A stretch of DNA of 64,000 nucleotides from Macrotis lagotis (Eukaryota; Chordata; Mammalia; Peramelemorphia; Peramelidae): the NCBI RefSeq assembly GCF_037893015.1, contig NC_133665.1:195825947-195889946 (forward strand), written 5' to 3'. This document shows, in pieces, positions 43,586 through 55,645 of this stretch. How positions within the stretch are numbered: position 1 is the stretch's first letter; each line of letters starts with the position of its first letter. The notes below the pieces were generated by a model. It had not been told where the DNA came from. It made no database searches and was given only the letters and a program-made list of their open reading frames with translations. A program made the position numbers and the translations under genes.

Positions 43586-46547
43586 TTAACCCGCTGTCTC
43601 CTAAGAACATTACAAACCACTGAAATCCCCAAATCTATTTTAAAAACTGTTATGAGTTCTTCACATTACTTGAATTTCTTGTCCTTATGCTGGTCCTGAA
43701 GATGATTATATATTGTGTTTCATATAATTGTACCCCCAAATTCATGGACTCATTGATCTACCCACACAGCATGCCTCTCCCCCACACAATCACTGGACAG
43801 AACCAGTCCCCCACAATGAACTTTTCATAAAAGAGCCCTAGTTTAAGGTAAATCTATTTTATGGTGAAGATATTCTAAGACTAGACTCATGTAGACAATG
43901 TCTGTAAGAAAATGAATACAAAATAAGTGTCTAAATTATACTACTGTTGGAAGAAAAAATTGTTTTTTTAATAGCAACACAGATTGCTTCAAAAAATTGT
44001 TAGAATTGTCTCCATTTCTCAGGCTGGTATTTAATTCTGGGGACTGTTTCCCCTCCCTGAGAAACAGCTTGGACTTTCCATGCTCTGAGACCTTCTGTCC
44101 ATTGTCGACCACTAGCAGTGGAAATCAGGATGAAGCCAAAGTGTACTTGGAGGTTGATTGGGATCCTAACCCATTTTTCCAGCTCTTTAGAAATGAAAAC
44201 AGTTTTCAAATGTCATTTGAAAATGGCTGCCATAAGACCATGGATGAGTGTGATGAAATCCAATCCCCAGGGTGTCATCTCCTCAACCATCTCTAAATCA
44301 AATCATTTAAAATAAGAGTTTTAGAGTGGCATCTTTCCCATCTTTGTTGCAGTGTCCAACAGCTCTGTAATGGCTCCATTAAAGACACTGATGCTCCAAG
44401 TACATAAGAAGAATGTGAAGTACAGTCATTGAAAGATACTCAGGTAAGCAAAACTGCCCATCACAGCAGCAAGGAGAGTCTCAGGCTGGAGCTCAGAGAG
44501 GCTGGCCAGACCCTGTGGAAACTGAACACAGGGACCCTCACTGTTCCCTCCTATCTTCTAAATGGGACTGCATTGCCAGCCTCTGTCATCTGGAGAGGCA
44601 TTTATAGAGACCCAGGAATGGGAGGTCACTTGTAAAGGAGAGTCATCAGTCATTTAGGATCCCATGGGAAGAATCCACTTATGGGAAATGGACAAAATCA
44701 TTACTTCCTGATGAAGATGAATTCCCATTTCCTACTGCATTGGGGCTGGGGGGACAAGATAGTGAATTGGTCAACCCTAGATCACTGAAAAAAAGAAAGG
44801 ATTGGGGGGCTGCCCTCCAGGCTTAATAAAATGAATAGTGGGGGACCAGACTCTTGTTCATGGATACTCCAAAACAGAATCATGCCAAAGCAAGGTTCAG
44901 GCATGGACAGTCCTACTGCTCCTAGGAAGAGAATCTTGCCATGTATGTTTTAGCCATCAATAATTGTGTATTATCTTGGACAGAATTTCTGGCATTAAAA
45001 ATGTGGACACATATGGCAGAATATTCAACAAGGAATTCAAAATAATTAACTTTGGGGGATATCTGAAAGACCATGGTGAGTATAGGAAGGCATGTCACCA
45101 GCAATGATCTCCTCATGAAATGTGACCTAAATAAAGGTGGCACCAGGAAGACAAGGGACTAACTGGAAGAAGGAGCACATGAAAATGAAGTCACATGGAA
45201 GACCATAGTCCGGTGACTTGTGAGGATGAATAATTTAATCATTGAAATTCTTTTTCTTACACTTTCTTGTTATTCCAAAATTGGCCAACACCCACAAAGA
45301 TGAATATTTCCATAAAGAAAAAACAGAATAAGATGATTTTATAAGAACTGGAAATTATCATTATGTCTAGCTTGGTGAATATATATTAAATTTACATATA
45401 TATGACATCTACATATATAGATGGATTTATGGAATTCAGCAAGTCGGTTCCAAACCTGTCCTTCGTTTCTGAATTTTCATCTAAATCTCCTTCTGTTCTC
45501 TTGTGTTTTAAAAAAAAAGCTTCCTTGAAGCTCATAATTTTCTAGTTTTTAGGTCATTTATCACTTGCCTTCCTTTCCTTCTGATTCTTCCCTGTTAAAA
45601 ACCAAAATAAAGATAAAAAACACCCATTTTCTTCATATGCAATAAGCACAAACAAAACAGTCAAATGAAACATGTGCTTTCAGATGCACTTTAGATACTG
45701 TGGCTTCTGAGTACTCCCAAATTAAAATTCTGCTTTTTTCCTCTCAAACTATTGCTATTTGATTTGTTCATTATATGTATCTGCAACCTAAGACTATTTA
45801 TGGAGGGGGGGTGGCTCTAGGTTCAAATGATTTTTTTTTCCTTTTTCTATTTTCTTATATATTCCCAGTGTGTATTGGAAATTTTAATATACTTTAAAAA
45901 TATTTTTTATTTGTTTTGTTAATCATTTCTCCATTTCATGTGAAAATGTTTACATTCATTTTTTTTCATTTTGAGTTCCATATTTTCTCCCTGCAGGGCA
46001 CCCCTTGAGAAGGCAAGTAATATGATATCAATTGTACATGTGAAGTCATGCAAAGTATCCTGGTACCTGTGAAGATTTGATGCTAGTGAGAAAAAAGAAA
46101 GCATTAGGCTAAGTTTTCTTGAATTTTGAAAGGCATACTGAGATCTAGACATTTTCTGGGGAAATGGCAATTATAAAATATCATTGTGGCTGGAGCCAAC
46201 ATTGCATTTTGCCACATGTAAAATGCAGAATATGATAAATTTCATGAACTGGAAATCCGACACATGACTAGAGAAATCTTGCCAGGCTCCAAATCACTCT
46301 TAGTAAGATGAACAAATCTAAGGGGTATTCCTTTAGGATCTTGGCTATTCTGGGAAAATGTCATTTCCTGAACTCTGTTATACTTTCATCTTTTTCAACT
46401 TTCTTTACAACAAGGATTCAGTTTTCTCACACATGCCTTTATATTGATTGATTTTGAATATTTGATTTAAGCCATTAATGCTTACAATTGCACCAATTGA
46501 ACCAAGACTTTTGGGACATCTCATATATACAAGTGAAGTACCAGGTA
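43586..46547. other. Unassigned low-repeat DNA
   Basis: Almost 3 kb in which no transposon, exon or RNA gene could be supported, apart from a short TA-rich tract at 45379-45421. Confidence 0.4.
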
Positions 46548-46800
46548 ATTTAGAGAGAAGCACCAGCAGTTGACAAGAGGTGGGGGGGAAGTAGAGATCA
46601 GGCAAGGTCTTCTTGGAAAAGTCATTGAAGTTGAGCCTCAAAGGATGCTGAGGATTAAAGACTTCAAATGAGGAGGAAGCCCATTCTAGGTGTGAAGTCC
46701 AGACTGTACACAAGACTGGAGATGCCCGACTAGGTGTGAGGCCCAGCAAGAAGCTTAGTTGGATGAATGATAAAGTGCGCAAAGGGCAGTGACATAAACT
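46548..46800 (+). repeat. Middle-repetitive family, central part
   Basis: 'gcaaggtcttcttggaaaag', 'gttgagcctcaaaggatgct' and 'gaggaggaagcccattctag' match the family's central part. The 186-codon minus-strand frame over it (46405-46965) is taken as chance. Confidence 0.6.
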
Positions 46801-47489
46801 AAGGCCAGAAAAGAACATAAAACCAAAGCATTTTTTTGCTTGCACATTGTTCCTGCTGTTCTTTTCAACAATTATATCTGCCACCAAGTTCTTGCTAAAG
46901 TTTTGTAAATGTTCATTAATAGAATGATTCTTCTTTGGAGACAGAGGAGTCAAAAACAGACACATGAGGATCTCTACCCACTTAGGGTCTGGGTCTGCAG
47001 GTTGGCTCTGGGCTGCTCTGGTGGAATTCTGTAAACGTCCCCTTCAATGAAGGTACATTCCACAGCACTGTTACCAGAATAACTTCCAGCTTAACTTTAG
47101 GGATTCTTTTCTAGCTCTGGACTATTCCAGAGGAGTCCAGAAGATACTTCCAGATCTGGAATTCTATAGTTTGTAGCTTCTTAGGTGTATTTTACACCTT
47201 CTCTTGAAGCTAGAAGCCAAACACACCCAAAGCTACTGCAGAGCCTGAAGACTCAGAGAGCCTGCTGCTCTTCTGCCCTCTCCCATGATCCTCCTCATGC
47301 CCTTCACCATGTTCCTTATACACTCCTCTCCAGACAGAAGGAGAAAGCTCATTCCAACAGGCTTGGGGGCTCAAGTAAGTCCAATTTTCGGTCTACTGTG
47401 ACAATGGCACAGGTTATCCTGCCAGGAGAGGAAAAGATATGGCAAATTAAGAATCGAGTCAAGAAGCATTTCTTCAGCTCTTAAAATGT
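46801..47489. other. Unassigned DNA
   Basis: No repeat or gene recognised. Confidence 0.4.
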
Positions 47490-47830
47490 CACCAGGATAA
47501 ACTCTGGGAATGGAAAAATAAAAAGAGAGGCCATTTCTGCCCTCAAGGAGCTTATGTTCTTTTTTTAATAAGGCAAACATGGTTAAGTGACTTGCCCAAG
47601 GCCACACAGCTAGGTAATTATTAAGTGTCTGAGACGGGATTTGAACCCAGGTACTCCTGATTCCAGGGCCGGTGCTTCATCCACTACACCACCTAGCCAC
47701 CCCAGGAGCTTACATTCTAATGAGGGACAATAGCACCTAAGAGGATGAGCTAGAACTGGCAGAGAAGGATGGGGAGCAAAGTCCAAAAACTGAATAGTGG
47801 CCAGTGTGGGCCCTTCTTCCAAATGGAAGT
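47490..47830 (+). repeat. Middle-repetitive family, split by a SINE
   Basis: 'ctgccctcaaggagcttatg' precedes and 'aggagcttacattctaatga' follows a SINE at 47561-47703. The shared block is the SINE's TSD. Confidence 0.65.
47561..47703 (-). repeat. Short-type marsupial SINE with imperfect TSD
   Basis: Reverse orientation ('gttaagtgacttgcccaagg' to 'caccacctagccacccc'). Flanks 'aggagcttatgttct' (47546-47560) and 'aggagcttacattct' (47704-47718) form a 15 bp duplication with two mismatches. Confidence 0.85.
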
Positions 47831-48517
47831 TCCAGGAGGACTCTCCAATGGGAGAAAGGGGCTGCAGGGACTGAGAATAAGGCAGCTGAAGCATGGTGGC
47901 TGAGGCTAGAGAGCAGGGAGCAGAAGCTGTCTAAAGGAGTATGGTAGATTCCCATGTATTATCACATGTAAGGAAGCTCACACTCTCATCTGCTCTGCAA
48001 CCACAATAATGGGACCAAGTAGGGCCTGTCACTGCTACAACATTTCCATGTATTTCATTGGTATTGGTGAGGGGAAGAACATTCATCATATCAGGACCAC
48101 TAGAACTTGGGAATATTGCAAGTCCAGAGGAGAAGCCTCATCAAGGAATTTCCTCGAGGTGAGTCTGGGCTCTCCAAGGATATTTCAACAAAGAACAGAC
48201 TCCAGCAGGTTCTACTGGGCAAAGATCTGAACAAGAAATGATCACAAAAGAGCATGGTGAGATAAATTTCCTCTGGGTTGGCAGCTAGGAAAATCATTCT
48301 TTGACCATGGTATTCCAGGAAATGAAGAAAAATGTAGAGCAGATTTGGAGTCAAAGGTAGCTAAGAATCATCATTTTTGTTCTTTCTATAAGTCAGACAT
48401 AGGATGCTGGTATGCTAAACATGAGATCCTTACATTATCAGTTACTAAAAGAAGAAAGATGCTGTCAAACTTAACTTTCTGGTTATATATGAAACCAGAA
48501 GACAAACAATTGCAGAG
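47831..48517. other. Unassigned DNA
   Basis: No repeat or gene recognised. Confidence 0.4.
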
Positions 48518-48630
48518 GTTAAAAGACAGAGGTTAAGGATCACACAGATAGTGTCTGAGATGGAATTTGAATTTAGGTCTTCCTGACTCCAGGTCCAGCA
48601 TTTGATAGACTGTGGAGCCCCCCACACAGC
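48518..48630 (-). repeat. Marsupial SINE 5' portion, diverged
   Basis: 'ggttaaggatcacacagata' followed by 'gtgtctgagatggaatttga' and 'ggtcttcctgactccaggtc' is the reverse SINE body. Confidence 0.6.
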
Positions 48631-49472
48631 TGTAACTAATGATGAGGAGTCCAGGTGAGCCTCCATCACAGGTTCCATCTTTATTTCTCTCTATTGGTTC
48701 TTTGGGACTCAGCTTCTTAAAGACCAACTCTGGAGAATGAGCTCTACCTTGGAACATCCTTCCCACATGGTAGAGAAGCATGACTGAAAAGGGAGAAAAC
48801 TCAGCTACTCAGTTACACTTGGACTCTGTTGGCAATCTCACATAAGACTGGGTTTTCTTGCTCCTTTGTTTCCACCTGTAGAACAGTTTTGGCTATTGAG
48901 TATGTTGTGGCTACCAACTTCAGTCATGACCTCAGCTTCACTTTTGTCTCATAGATAGAGCTTACCCTTCTGGATATGGAACCTAACTTTACTCAACTTC
49001 CCTCTTTCTCACTGTCTGTCTCTCTTTGTCTCTCTTTGTCTCTCTCCCTCTGCCTTGCTGTCTCTCTCTGATTCTGTCTCTTCTTCTATGACTCTCTACC
49101 ATTCTCTCACTCTTTCATCTCTGTCTCTATATAATGTACCCATAGCTGCATATATAGAGATATACATATAGATTCAGATTAGATATTGATGTAGATATAA
49201 TCTGAATTTAGATAGGAATCTAGGTATATTACTATCTTTATTTTCTTAATAATCTCTTCCTCTTTAAAGAAGGCATATATTTAATTCTCAGACACTGTCT
49301 CCTGCTGTCAGTATGTTGAATGCATAAGCTATGTAATTGAATTACTCCCAGAAAGTTTCCCAATTGGACTTTCCATCTCCTATCTTGCTATAAATTATCT
49401 TGCACTTCCCTAATTCTTTTATCTCTAGTCTCAATACTAATGTAATACCTTTAATTTTATTCTCTGGATCTA
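48631..49472. other. Unassigned DNA with a pyrimidine-rich tract
   Basis: The tract at about 49000-49115 is a degenerate (TCTCTG)n-like run. No gene recognised. Confidence 0.4.
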
Positions 49473-50040
49473 TTTTTTTAAATTTTTATTTATTTATTTT
49501 TTAAATACTTGTAACATGAGTTTTCAACAATTATTTTAGTAAGGTTTTGAGTTTTTCTCCCTCCCTTCCTCACTTTCCTCCCCCTCCTCATGACAAAGTG
49601 ATCTAATATAGGCTATACATATCTATATTAATCACGTTGTGATAGAAGAATAAAATCAAAGCAGAAAAAACATTAGAGAGAAAAAATCATAATACATAAG
49701 ACAACTTTTAAAAAGTTGAAGATTCCTTCTCTGGATATAGATGGTATTTTTTTCACCAAAAGTCTTTTAGAATTGTCTTTGATTATTGTACTACTGAAAT
49801 GGACAAGTGTATCATAGTTGATCATCATCCCATATGGTTGCTAGTGTGTTCAGTGTTCTCCTGGTTCTGCTCACTTCACTCAGCATCAGTTCATGGAAGT
49901 CTTTCCAAGCTATTCTGAAGTCCCATCTTTCATGATATCTTATAGAATAATGGCATTCCATCACATTCATATACCACAATTTGTTCATCCATTCCTCAGT
50001 TGATGGGCATCCCCTTGGATCTACCATTGAAAATGGGATG
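49473..50040 (-). mobile_element. 5'-truncated LINE-1: ORF2 end plus 3' UTR
   Basis: On the minus strand, ORF2 C-terminal sequence ('CPSTEEWMNKLWYM', 'WKDFHELMLSEVSRTRRT', about 50010-49850) is followed by a 3' UTR and an A-rich end near 49473. The protein part parallels 4640-5046, but the 3' UTR differs, so this is another L1 subfamily. Confidence 0.8.
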
Positions 50041-50766
50041 AAACTTATGAATTTCTGATTCAAAAATATTTCAGTGCATTTTGAATATTATCAATATTCA
50101 CCCTAAATAGTGTTCATAATAATTCATGTTTAGAAAAAATGCTAAACTCCTATTTATAATCACTTCTATATATTAGTAAAAATGAAATTAACATGCAACA
50201 AATGGTATAATAAACTGGTTGTTGCTATTATCATTAGGTATAATTAGCATATCTTGAACTTTTCATCTCTAAGTCTAGGAGAAAATTCCCACAGGAAAGA
50301 GGAGAATTCCATAATAAGCCCTAAATGGGATTTGGGATGACCAACTCTAAAAATGAGAAACTGGTGCTGCTAGACCCCTCAGGGCTGGAATGCCCTGCCT
50401 GTTTTCTCTTCTAAAAAACTCCCTGTTCAAGTCACACACTGTTGGACCAGACCAGATTCAGTCCTGGATGGAGAAGAAGGGGGGGAGGATAAACTTTCTT
50501 TTCTTATTTCTCTGGCTAAATCACCCTTCCCATTGTTGGGTCCCAAGAAAAATCATCTTTGTCCTCTCTAGGCTTGGATGATGTGCTTCCTTTCAAGGAC
50601 CTTTTTAAAAACAACAGACAGGTACTCAGTGTACACCATTAATCAAGTATGGGTCGGGCATGGATTTCCTACATCCTAAAGAAAGGCTAATTAATGGATA
50701 CAAAGAGTATACAGTGGACACTGATAGAACAATTTATAGAGGATTCTGATCCTGGATTTATAACTA
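50041..50766. other. Unassigned DNA
   Basis: AT-rich, with no repeat or gene recognised. Confidence 0.4.
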
Positions 50767-51004
50767 GTGTTGTTGTTCAGTCATTTTTCAATGAGTCTGA
50801 CTCTCAATGACTCCATTTGGAGTTTTCTTGGCAGAGATCCTGGAGTAGTTGCTATTTCCTTCTCCAGGTCATTTTGCAGAAGATGAACTGAGGCAACCAG
50901 TGTTAAGTGACTCATCCAGGATCACATAGTGAGCATAGATTTGAATTGGGATGTTTTTGACTACAGGCCCAGCTCTCTATCCATGACACCATCCATCTAC
51001 CCCA
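50767..51004 (-). repeat. Full-length long-type marsupial SINE
   Basis: Read in reverse, it runs from the complement of 'caccatccatctacccc' to the complement of 'gttgttgttcagtcattttt'. It includes the conserved tail block 'ggagttttcttggcagagat'. Confidence 0.85.
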
Positions 51005-51162
51005 TTACTAAAATTATACTCTCTCATTTAGCCAGGGTTTTTTTGAGTTATTTAGCCTTTTAAAAAGTTTTTTTTTGTTTAACACTTCAATGATATAATC
51101 TTTTATGACTCAATTTTGTTGGTTTCTTCTTTGGTCTTTTTAACTACTTTTTATGCTTCTTT

Positions 51163-51525
51163 GGTTCAACAGTCAACTAGCATTTTATGAAGCATCTACT
51201 ATGTATCAGGCACTATGCTAAGCACTGAGGATTCAGAGACAAGCAAAAGGCATTCCTAGCCTTGAAGAGGTCACAGTCTAATTGGCAGAGAACATGAGGA
51301 TGCCTCCACTCCAACATGCTACAGATAGACTTCATTGGAGCTCATCTTAGGAGAAAGAATTAGCCCTAAGGGAAAGAGGAAACGTTTAGGGGATACCATG
51401 GAATATTAGCTGAGAGCTGTAAGGAGTTGGGAGCTGGGAGATGGAGATAAGAAAGGAGAGAACTTGAACAGTGGAGGGACAGGGAATGAAATGGCATGCA
51501 TCAAGTCCTTCATTTTTGAATGTTA
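51163..51525 (+). repeat. Middle-repetitive family, 5' and central parts
   Basis: 'catctactatgtatcaggca', 'ctatgctaagcactgaggat', 'gaggtcacagtctaattggc' and 'gagctgggagatggagataa'. Confidence 0.65.
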
Positions 51526-52324
51526 TGTATTACATGCTCAGATCATTATTTCACTTATATTTGTTTTTGTAAACTTCATCCCTCAAGAGACACATGTGCC
51601 TTTAATATTTGCTTTCATTGCACCCCTATCTTTGTGCATCACATTATTGTTGTCATCTTTTAGGCAGTTTTTGTTGCTTTAACTTCATCTTTGACACAGT
51701 CATCATGAAGCCAATGAGGGTTTTAGTCTCCAGTCAGATATGTATCTTTTGACCACATTTCTCTTTTTGATTGATTTTATTGTGTAGCAGTGCATTTCAC
51801 AAAAATGATTCATATTTCAATTTTTCTTCAATTGCTTACAATTATTTTGCCCCAGATTATGATTTTCTATAAATCAAATATACAATTATCTAATACATTT
51901 GTTCTTCTCTATTTATTTATGAAATCTATTTGTTCCACCATTTCATTAATTTTATAGCATTTCTTATTTGTCTTCAAGATGGATTTCCCACAAATTGCAA
52001 GTGACAGTTCACATTCTTCTCTCCCTATGCTGAGTGCATGTGAATCCATTAACTTTGTCTCTGCCTTGCCTGTGAGAGGCAGCAAGTTGCAATGACTTAG
52101 AGGCAGGATGATAAGAGTGCTAGTTGGTCACATAACCCTTGGAAAGTGACTTCATCATTCAGTGCTCTATGAACAAACCTCTAATAGATGGTTCAAAGAT
52201 ATTGACCTGCATGAGAATGGGAAACTTTCTCATCACATAGTTCTTTACATCAATGAAATCACAACTTTAGGACTTCACTTTTCCCTTTAAATTTGAGCTA
52301 AAATTAGCCAATTAAAAAGAACTG
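51526..52324. other. Unassigned AT-rich DNA
   Basis: T-rich stretches may be antisense LINE remains, but no readable protein match was found. Confidence 0.35.
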
Positions 52325-52570
52325 ATTTAGCCCCAGCTGTGCACATAGCACTAAGCTAGGCTCTGAGATATATGAAGAAAAAAAGAAATAGAATTTGTCC
52401 TCAAGGAACTTGCAATAGGGAATAGGGCCAACATCTAAGAAAAGCAAATATGAAATTGATTCAATATCATTTCTAAAGTCCCAGGTGAGGGAATCAAGGA
52501 AAGCATCCTGGAGGAGGTAGCATCAATCTGAATTCCTTCCCTGGATTTGGAAAGTGCTATAAGCACTCCC
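52325..52570 (+). repeat. Middle-repetitive family, 5' and central parts
   Basis: 'catagcactaagctaggctc', 'tgtcctcaaggaacttgcaa' and 'aaagcatcctggaggaggta'. Confidence 0.55.
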
Positions 52571-53054
52571 TTTAATATTATATTGCTGTCATTACATTGT
52601 TGTCTTAATGGGCTCTAAATCAAATCTATTTTTCCAAAATGGCAATTGCAGTTGCTAATAGTTTTAAATCAGCTTATGAAAAATGATCTTTATGATAGGC
52701 CTTCTTTTTAAATCTGTAAATATATTTTGACCTCAGATTGATTTCCTATGAGCAGCATGTTGATGAGTCTTCTCTGCTTATAATTTCTGTATTCCCTCTT
52801 CTTTTTAGAGGTGATATGAATACATTATTGTTTGATATTATAATTGTTAAATCTAGTTTTTCTTCTATTATACTCAGGTCAATTCTAGTTTATGTCACTT
52901 TTAGGAGTTTCTCCAAACCCAACTTTATATGTATAACCAAATATTTACTCATTGACCTAATCTCAGTTCCTAAGTTCCTAAATTAGTTCAAAAACACTGT
53001 AACATTTCTAAAATATTTGCACCTTTTTCTCTCTTCACATTCTTTGTAAACAAA
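52571..53054. other. Unassigned AT-rich DNA
   Basis: No repeat or gene recognised with confidence. Confidence 0.35.
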
Positions 53055-53165
53055 GTAAATGGGCTTACCAACTGTCTAACAGCTAGGCACAAAGTCAAAG
53101 TAGAATCAGACCCCAGGTCTCCCAGATTCCATGTCTAGAATTCTGCCCATTGGTCTCTAGGACCT
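53055..53165 (-). repeat. MIR-type SINE relic
   Basis: 'acagctaggcacaaagtcaa', then 'gtagaatcagaccccaggtc' and 'attctgcccattggtctct'. Confidence 0.55.
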
Positions 53166-53513
53166 ATTGAATATTAGAGTATTTCTTGAAATTGAATCTA
53201 CTAAATGATTAGAAACAAAATTAATTCTAGATAGTTTTTTTAATTCTCAAGCTTCTTCCTTCCTGGAGATACCAGGGGAGCTAACCATGCAGAAAGTAAA
53301 TGCTAAGGATACTTAATTTACACTAATTAGTTCTCTAGGTGAACTTCACACAAGTGAAACAGGAATCAGTAACTGAGACCTTGAACCTCATAGACAGTTA
53401 CTTTCAGATCTTTGAAAATTCATTCCAATTGGCTGCTGAAAAGCATATAGCCTTAGAGACTGTATGATAAGACTCAACTATTTGGCCTTGTTTTGTAGGT
53501 TTTCTCCCATTAT

Positions 53514-53514
<1 letters not shown>

Positions 53515-53552
<38 letters not shown>
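53515..53552. repeat. (CA)n microsatellite, 19 units
   Basis: An uninterrupted CA run. Confidence 0.95.
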
Positions 53553-53555
<3 letters not shown>

Positions 53556-53594
53556 CTGAAGGAGAATCTTTAAGATCTCCATGTTGAAGCATTA

Positions 53595-53950
53595 ATCAGG
53601 ACCTCCAAGGCCATCCAAGCTAGACTAGATCTAACCCAAAGCAGCCATCTAGCTTTTGTATGGCAGCCCCTGGTGAGCAAGAGCCCCTCTGCTCCTCAGG
53701 TCATCCATTTTGCTTTTGCATAGCTTCAATAATCAGGAAGACTACCCCACTTCCATCTATCCTGCATGAAGCCCAAATTTTCTTCTTTGAAACCTTTCCT
53801 CTTATTTCTTGTGTTCTTGAGCTATGAACCACATCAGAAAGAGTCCAATCCCTCCTGTATAAATCCCTTCTTTGGGTTAATTATGTCCAGGTCTTTCACC
53901 ATTAGGTCCACTAGTCTCCCCATGGTTCTTCTCTTTCCACCACTTAACTG
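53595..53950 (-). repeat. Probable L3/CR1-family LINE 3' end, antisense
   Basis: 'agagtccaatccctcctgta' followed by 'aatcccttctttgggttaat' and 'ccaggtctttcaccatt' resembles the antisense of the CR1/L3 3' region. No frame survives. Confidence 0.45.
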
Positions 53951-53999
53951 CCCATACTAGATGAGCAGGAGGCCCATTCAGGGAGGGACCAAACAATCA

Positions 54000-54425
54000 G
54001 GAAGTTCATAAACATTCATTATGTGCCTTCTGTTGTCTAGGCAGTGGGCTAAATGCTGGGGACAGAGAGGCAAAAGACATCCCCTTCCCATAAAGAGCTT
54101 AAAATCTAATGGGAGAGACCTCATGCAAACAACTATGTAAAAAAGAACCCAACAAGATTAATCAGAGATCCGTAGAAGGAAACCATTGGAATTGGGGGAG
54201 CAAGAGTGGGCAGATTTGGAAAGGGTTTCTAAAGAAGATCAATTTTGAGCTGTGACTTTGAAAAGATATGGAGGAAAGAGTTCCAGGCAGAGGAAAGATG
54301 TCATTGCAGAGCTCAGGATTTGAGGGGGTGGCCATAAGGTATCCTAGAAGCATCAGAAGCTACTGGAGTTGATTGAGAATCACATGATTAGATCTATGCT
54401 TAAGAAAAATCAATTCTTTATAAGA
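54000..54425 (+). repeat. Middle-repetitive family, longest 5'-central copy
   Basis: 'tgtgccttctgttgtctagg', 'agagcttaaaatctaatggg', 'gagctgtgactttgaaaaga', 'aagctactggagttgattga' and 'atcacatgattagatctatg' give the family's order from its 5' part well past the middle. Confidence 0.7.
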
Positions 54426-54480
54426 AAGAAGGGGGAAATACATGAAAAGAACAGTTCAATGGTTCTAACTAATACTTCAT

Positions 54481-55645
54481 TTAAGTCTGATGATTGTGGA
54501 TCTTCATACTCAAAGGGGACCTAAATGACAGCACTCTGTTGAGTATCAAGATAAAGTATGTAACTATGACTGATAAGATAAATGCAAGTTCAGGAGACTC
54601 TAGTGGCATAAATAGTCCAAATGAACATTTGGGGTGAAGATGTCCCATCTCAATGTGCATATCTCCAGTTTCCTCTGAGTTGGTTGATGGGTTCTCATCC
54701 TTCATCAATGATGAAGACCAAAATGACGTCACCATGTCTGAGACAAAGTACAGTGTGTCTGGCTGTGACTGATCAGCCCAATATGAGCTCAGAATGCTCT
54801 ACCACAGGTCAGACATATAGTCCAGATGAACATTTGGGGTGCTTATTCTAAACTTATGTATGTCATATTCCCCTTGAGCTGCTTCCTTCCTCATAGAGTG
54901 CAGCACCTCACTTATGAGGACATGCTATGCTGGGTAGTCCTGTGCCATGTGATTGTTTCCAAAGTTCTTCAGAGACCTTGAGAGTGTCATTGATTGTGAC
55001 CACCATGTGAGCACTTGACTTAAATGCATTCTATGTAAAATGATCTTTTATGTACATTTGGCATTCAAATAACACAGCCAACCCCTTGAAATTGCACTCT
55101 CAGAAATAGTTTTAATGCTTGGCAGTTCAACTCCAGAAAGGTTTTCTGTGCCCAGTACCTTGTTTTGCAGGTGATCTTCAGAATCTTCCCAAAACAATTC
55201 AAATGGAAGTGATTCAGTTTCGTGGCATGGCATGGGTTCCACAGGTAAAGAGCAATCAGGTCAGCTCAATGTCTCTGAGGAGCTTCTATTGGTCAGGCTG
55301 CCTAATACCTCTCTCCCATAGTTTATTTGGAGCTTCACAAACACTGAGCTATTCATACAGCAATCACCTCACCTATGTGTACATTCCTGGTTATACCAGA
55401 AATGGAAGCATTCAAAATTTCTTCATTTCTCTAACCATGTTTACCATATGAATTCTGTGATGCTGTCTGATGGAGAGCCTGGGTTTTCTTACTGTTAATT
55501 ATTAGACTAAAATGAGAGCAAGTGGCAGAAAATTGATCCATACTTTGTGGAATCTCAATATCAGAGGTAGCATTGAATGCAAACAAAAACGCTATGCACC
55601 AATTCTCCCTTCACTTTAATCTTAACTTGTAACTTTTTTCAAGTG
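54481..55645 (-). mobile_element. RTE (BovB-like) LINE, 3' half
   Basis: On the minus strand, from high to low coordinate: the end of the reverse-transcriptase palm ('INSKKTQALHQTASQ', about 55470-55515), the downstream region ('FGKILKITCK', 'ELPSIKT'), then the C-terminal motif 'CLTCGRAF.AHIGLISHSQTH' near 54810-54750. That motif is a known end of RTE/BovB ORFs. Many stops and frame shifts. The C-terminal portion is present twice in tandem (54521-54900). The 5' half lies next to it in the opposite direction at 55646-56585. Confidence 0.75.
54521..54900 (-). repeat. Tandem duplication of the RTE 3' end
   Basis: 'atagtccaaatgaacatttg' at about 54613 and 'atagtccagatgaacatttg' at about 54818 mark the same point in two roughly 205 bp units. 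In reverse translation both show a relic of the IGLISH motif; the lower one is more degenerate ('YLISHS'). Confidence 0.65.

Noticed and set aside
46405..46965. 186-codon minus-strand open frame
   Set aside because: It runs antisense across a middle-repetitive fragment, has no recognisable domain and shows no splice or promoter context.
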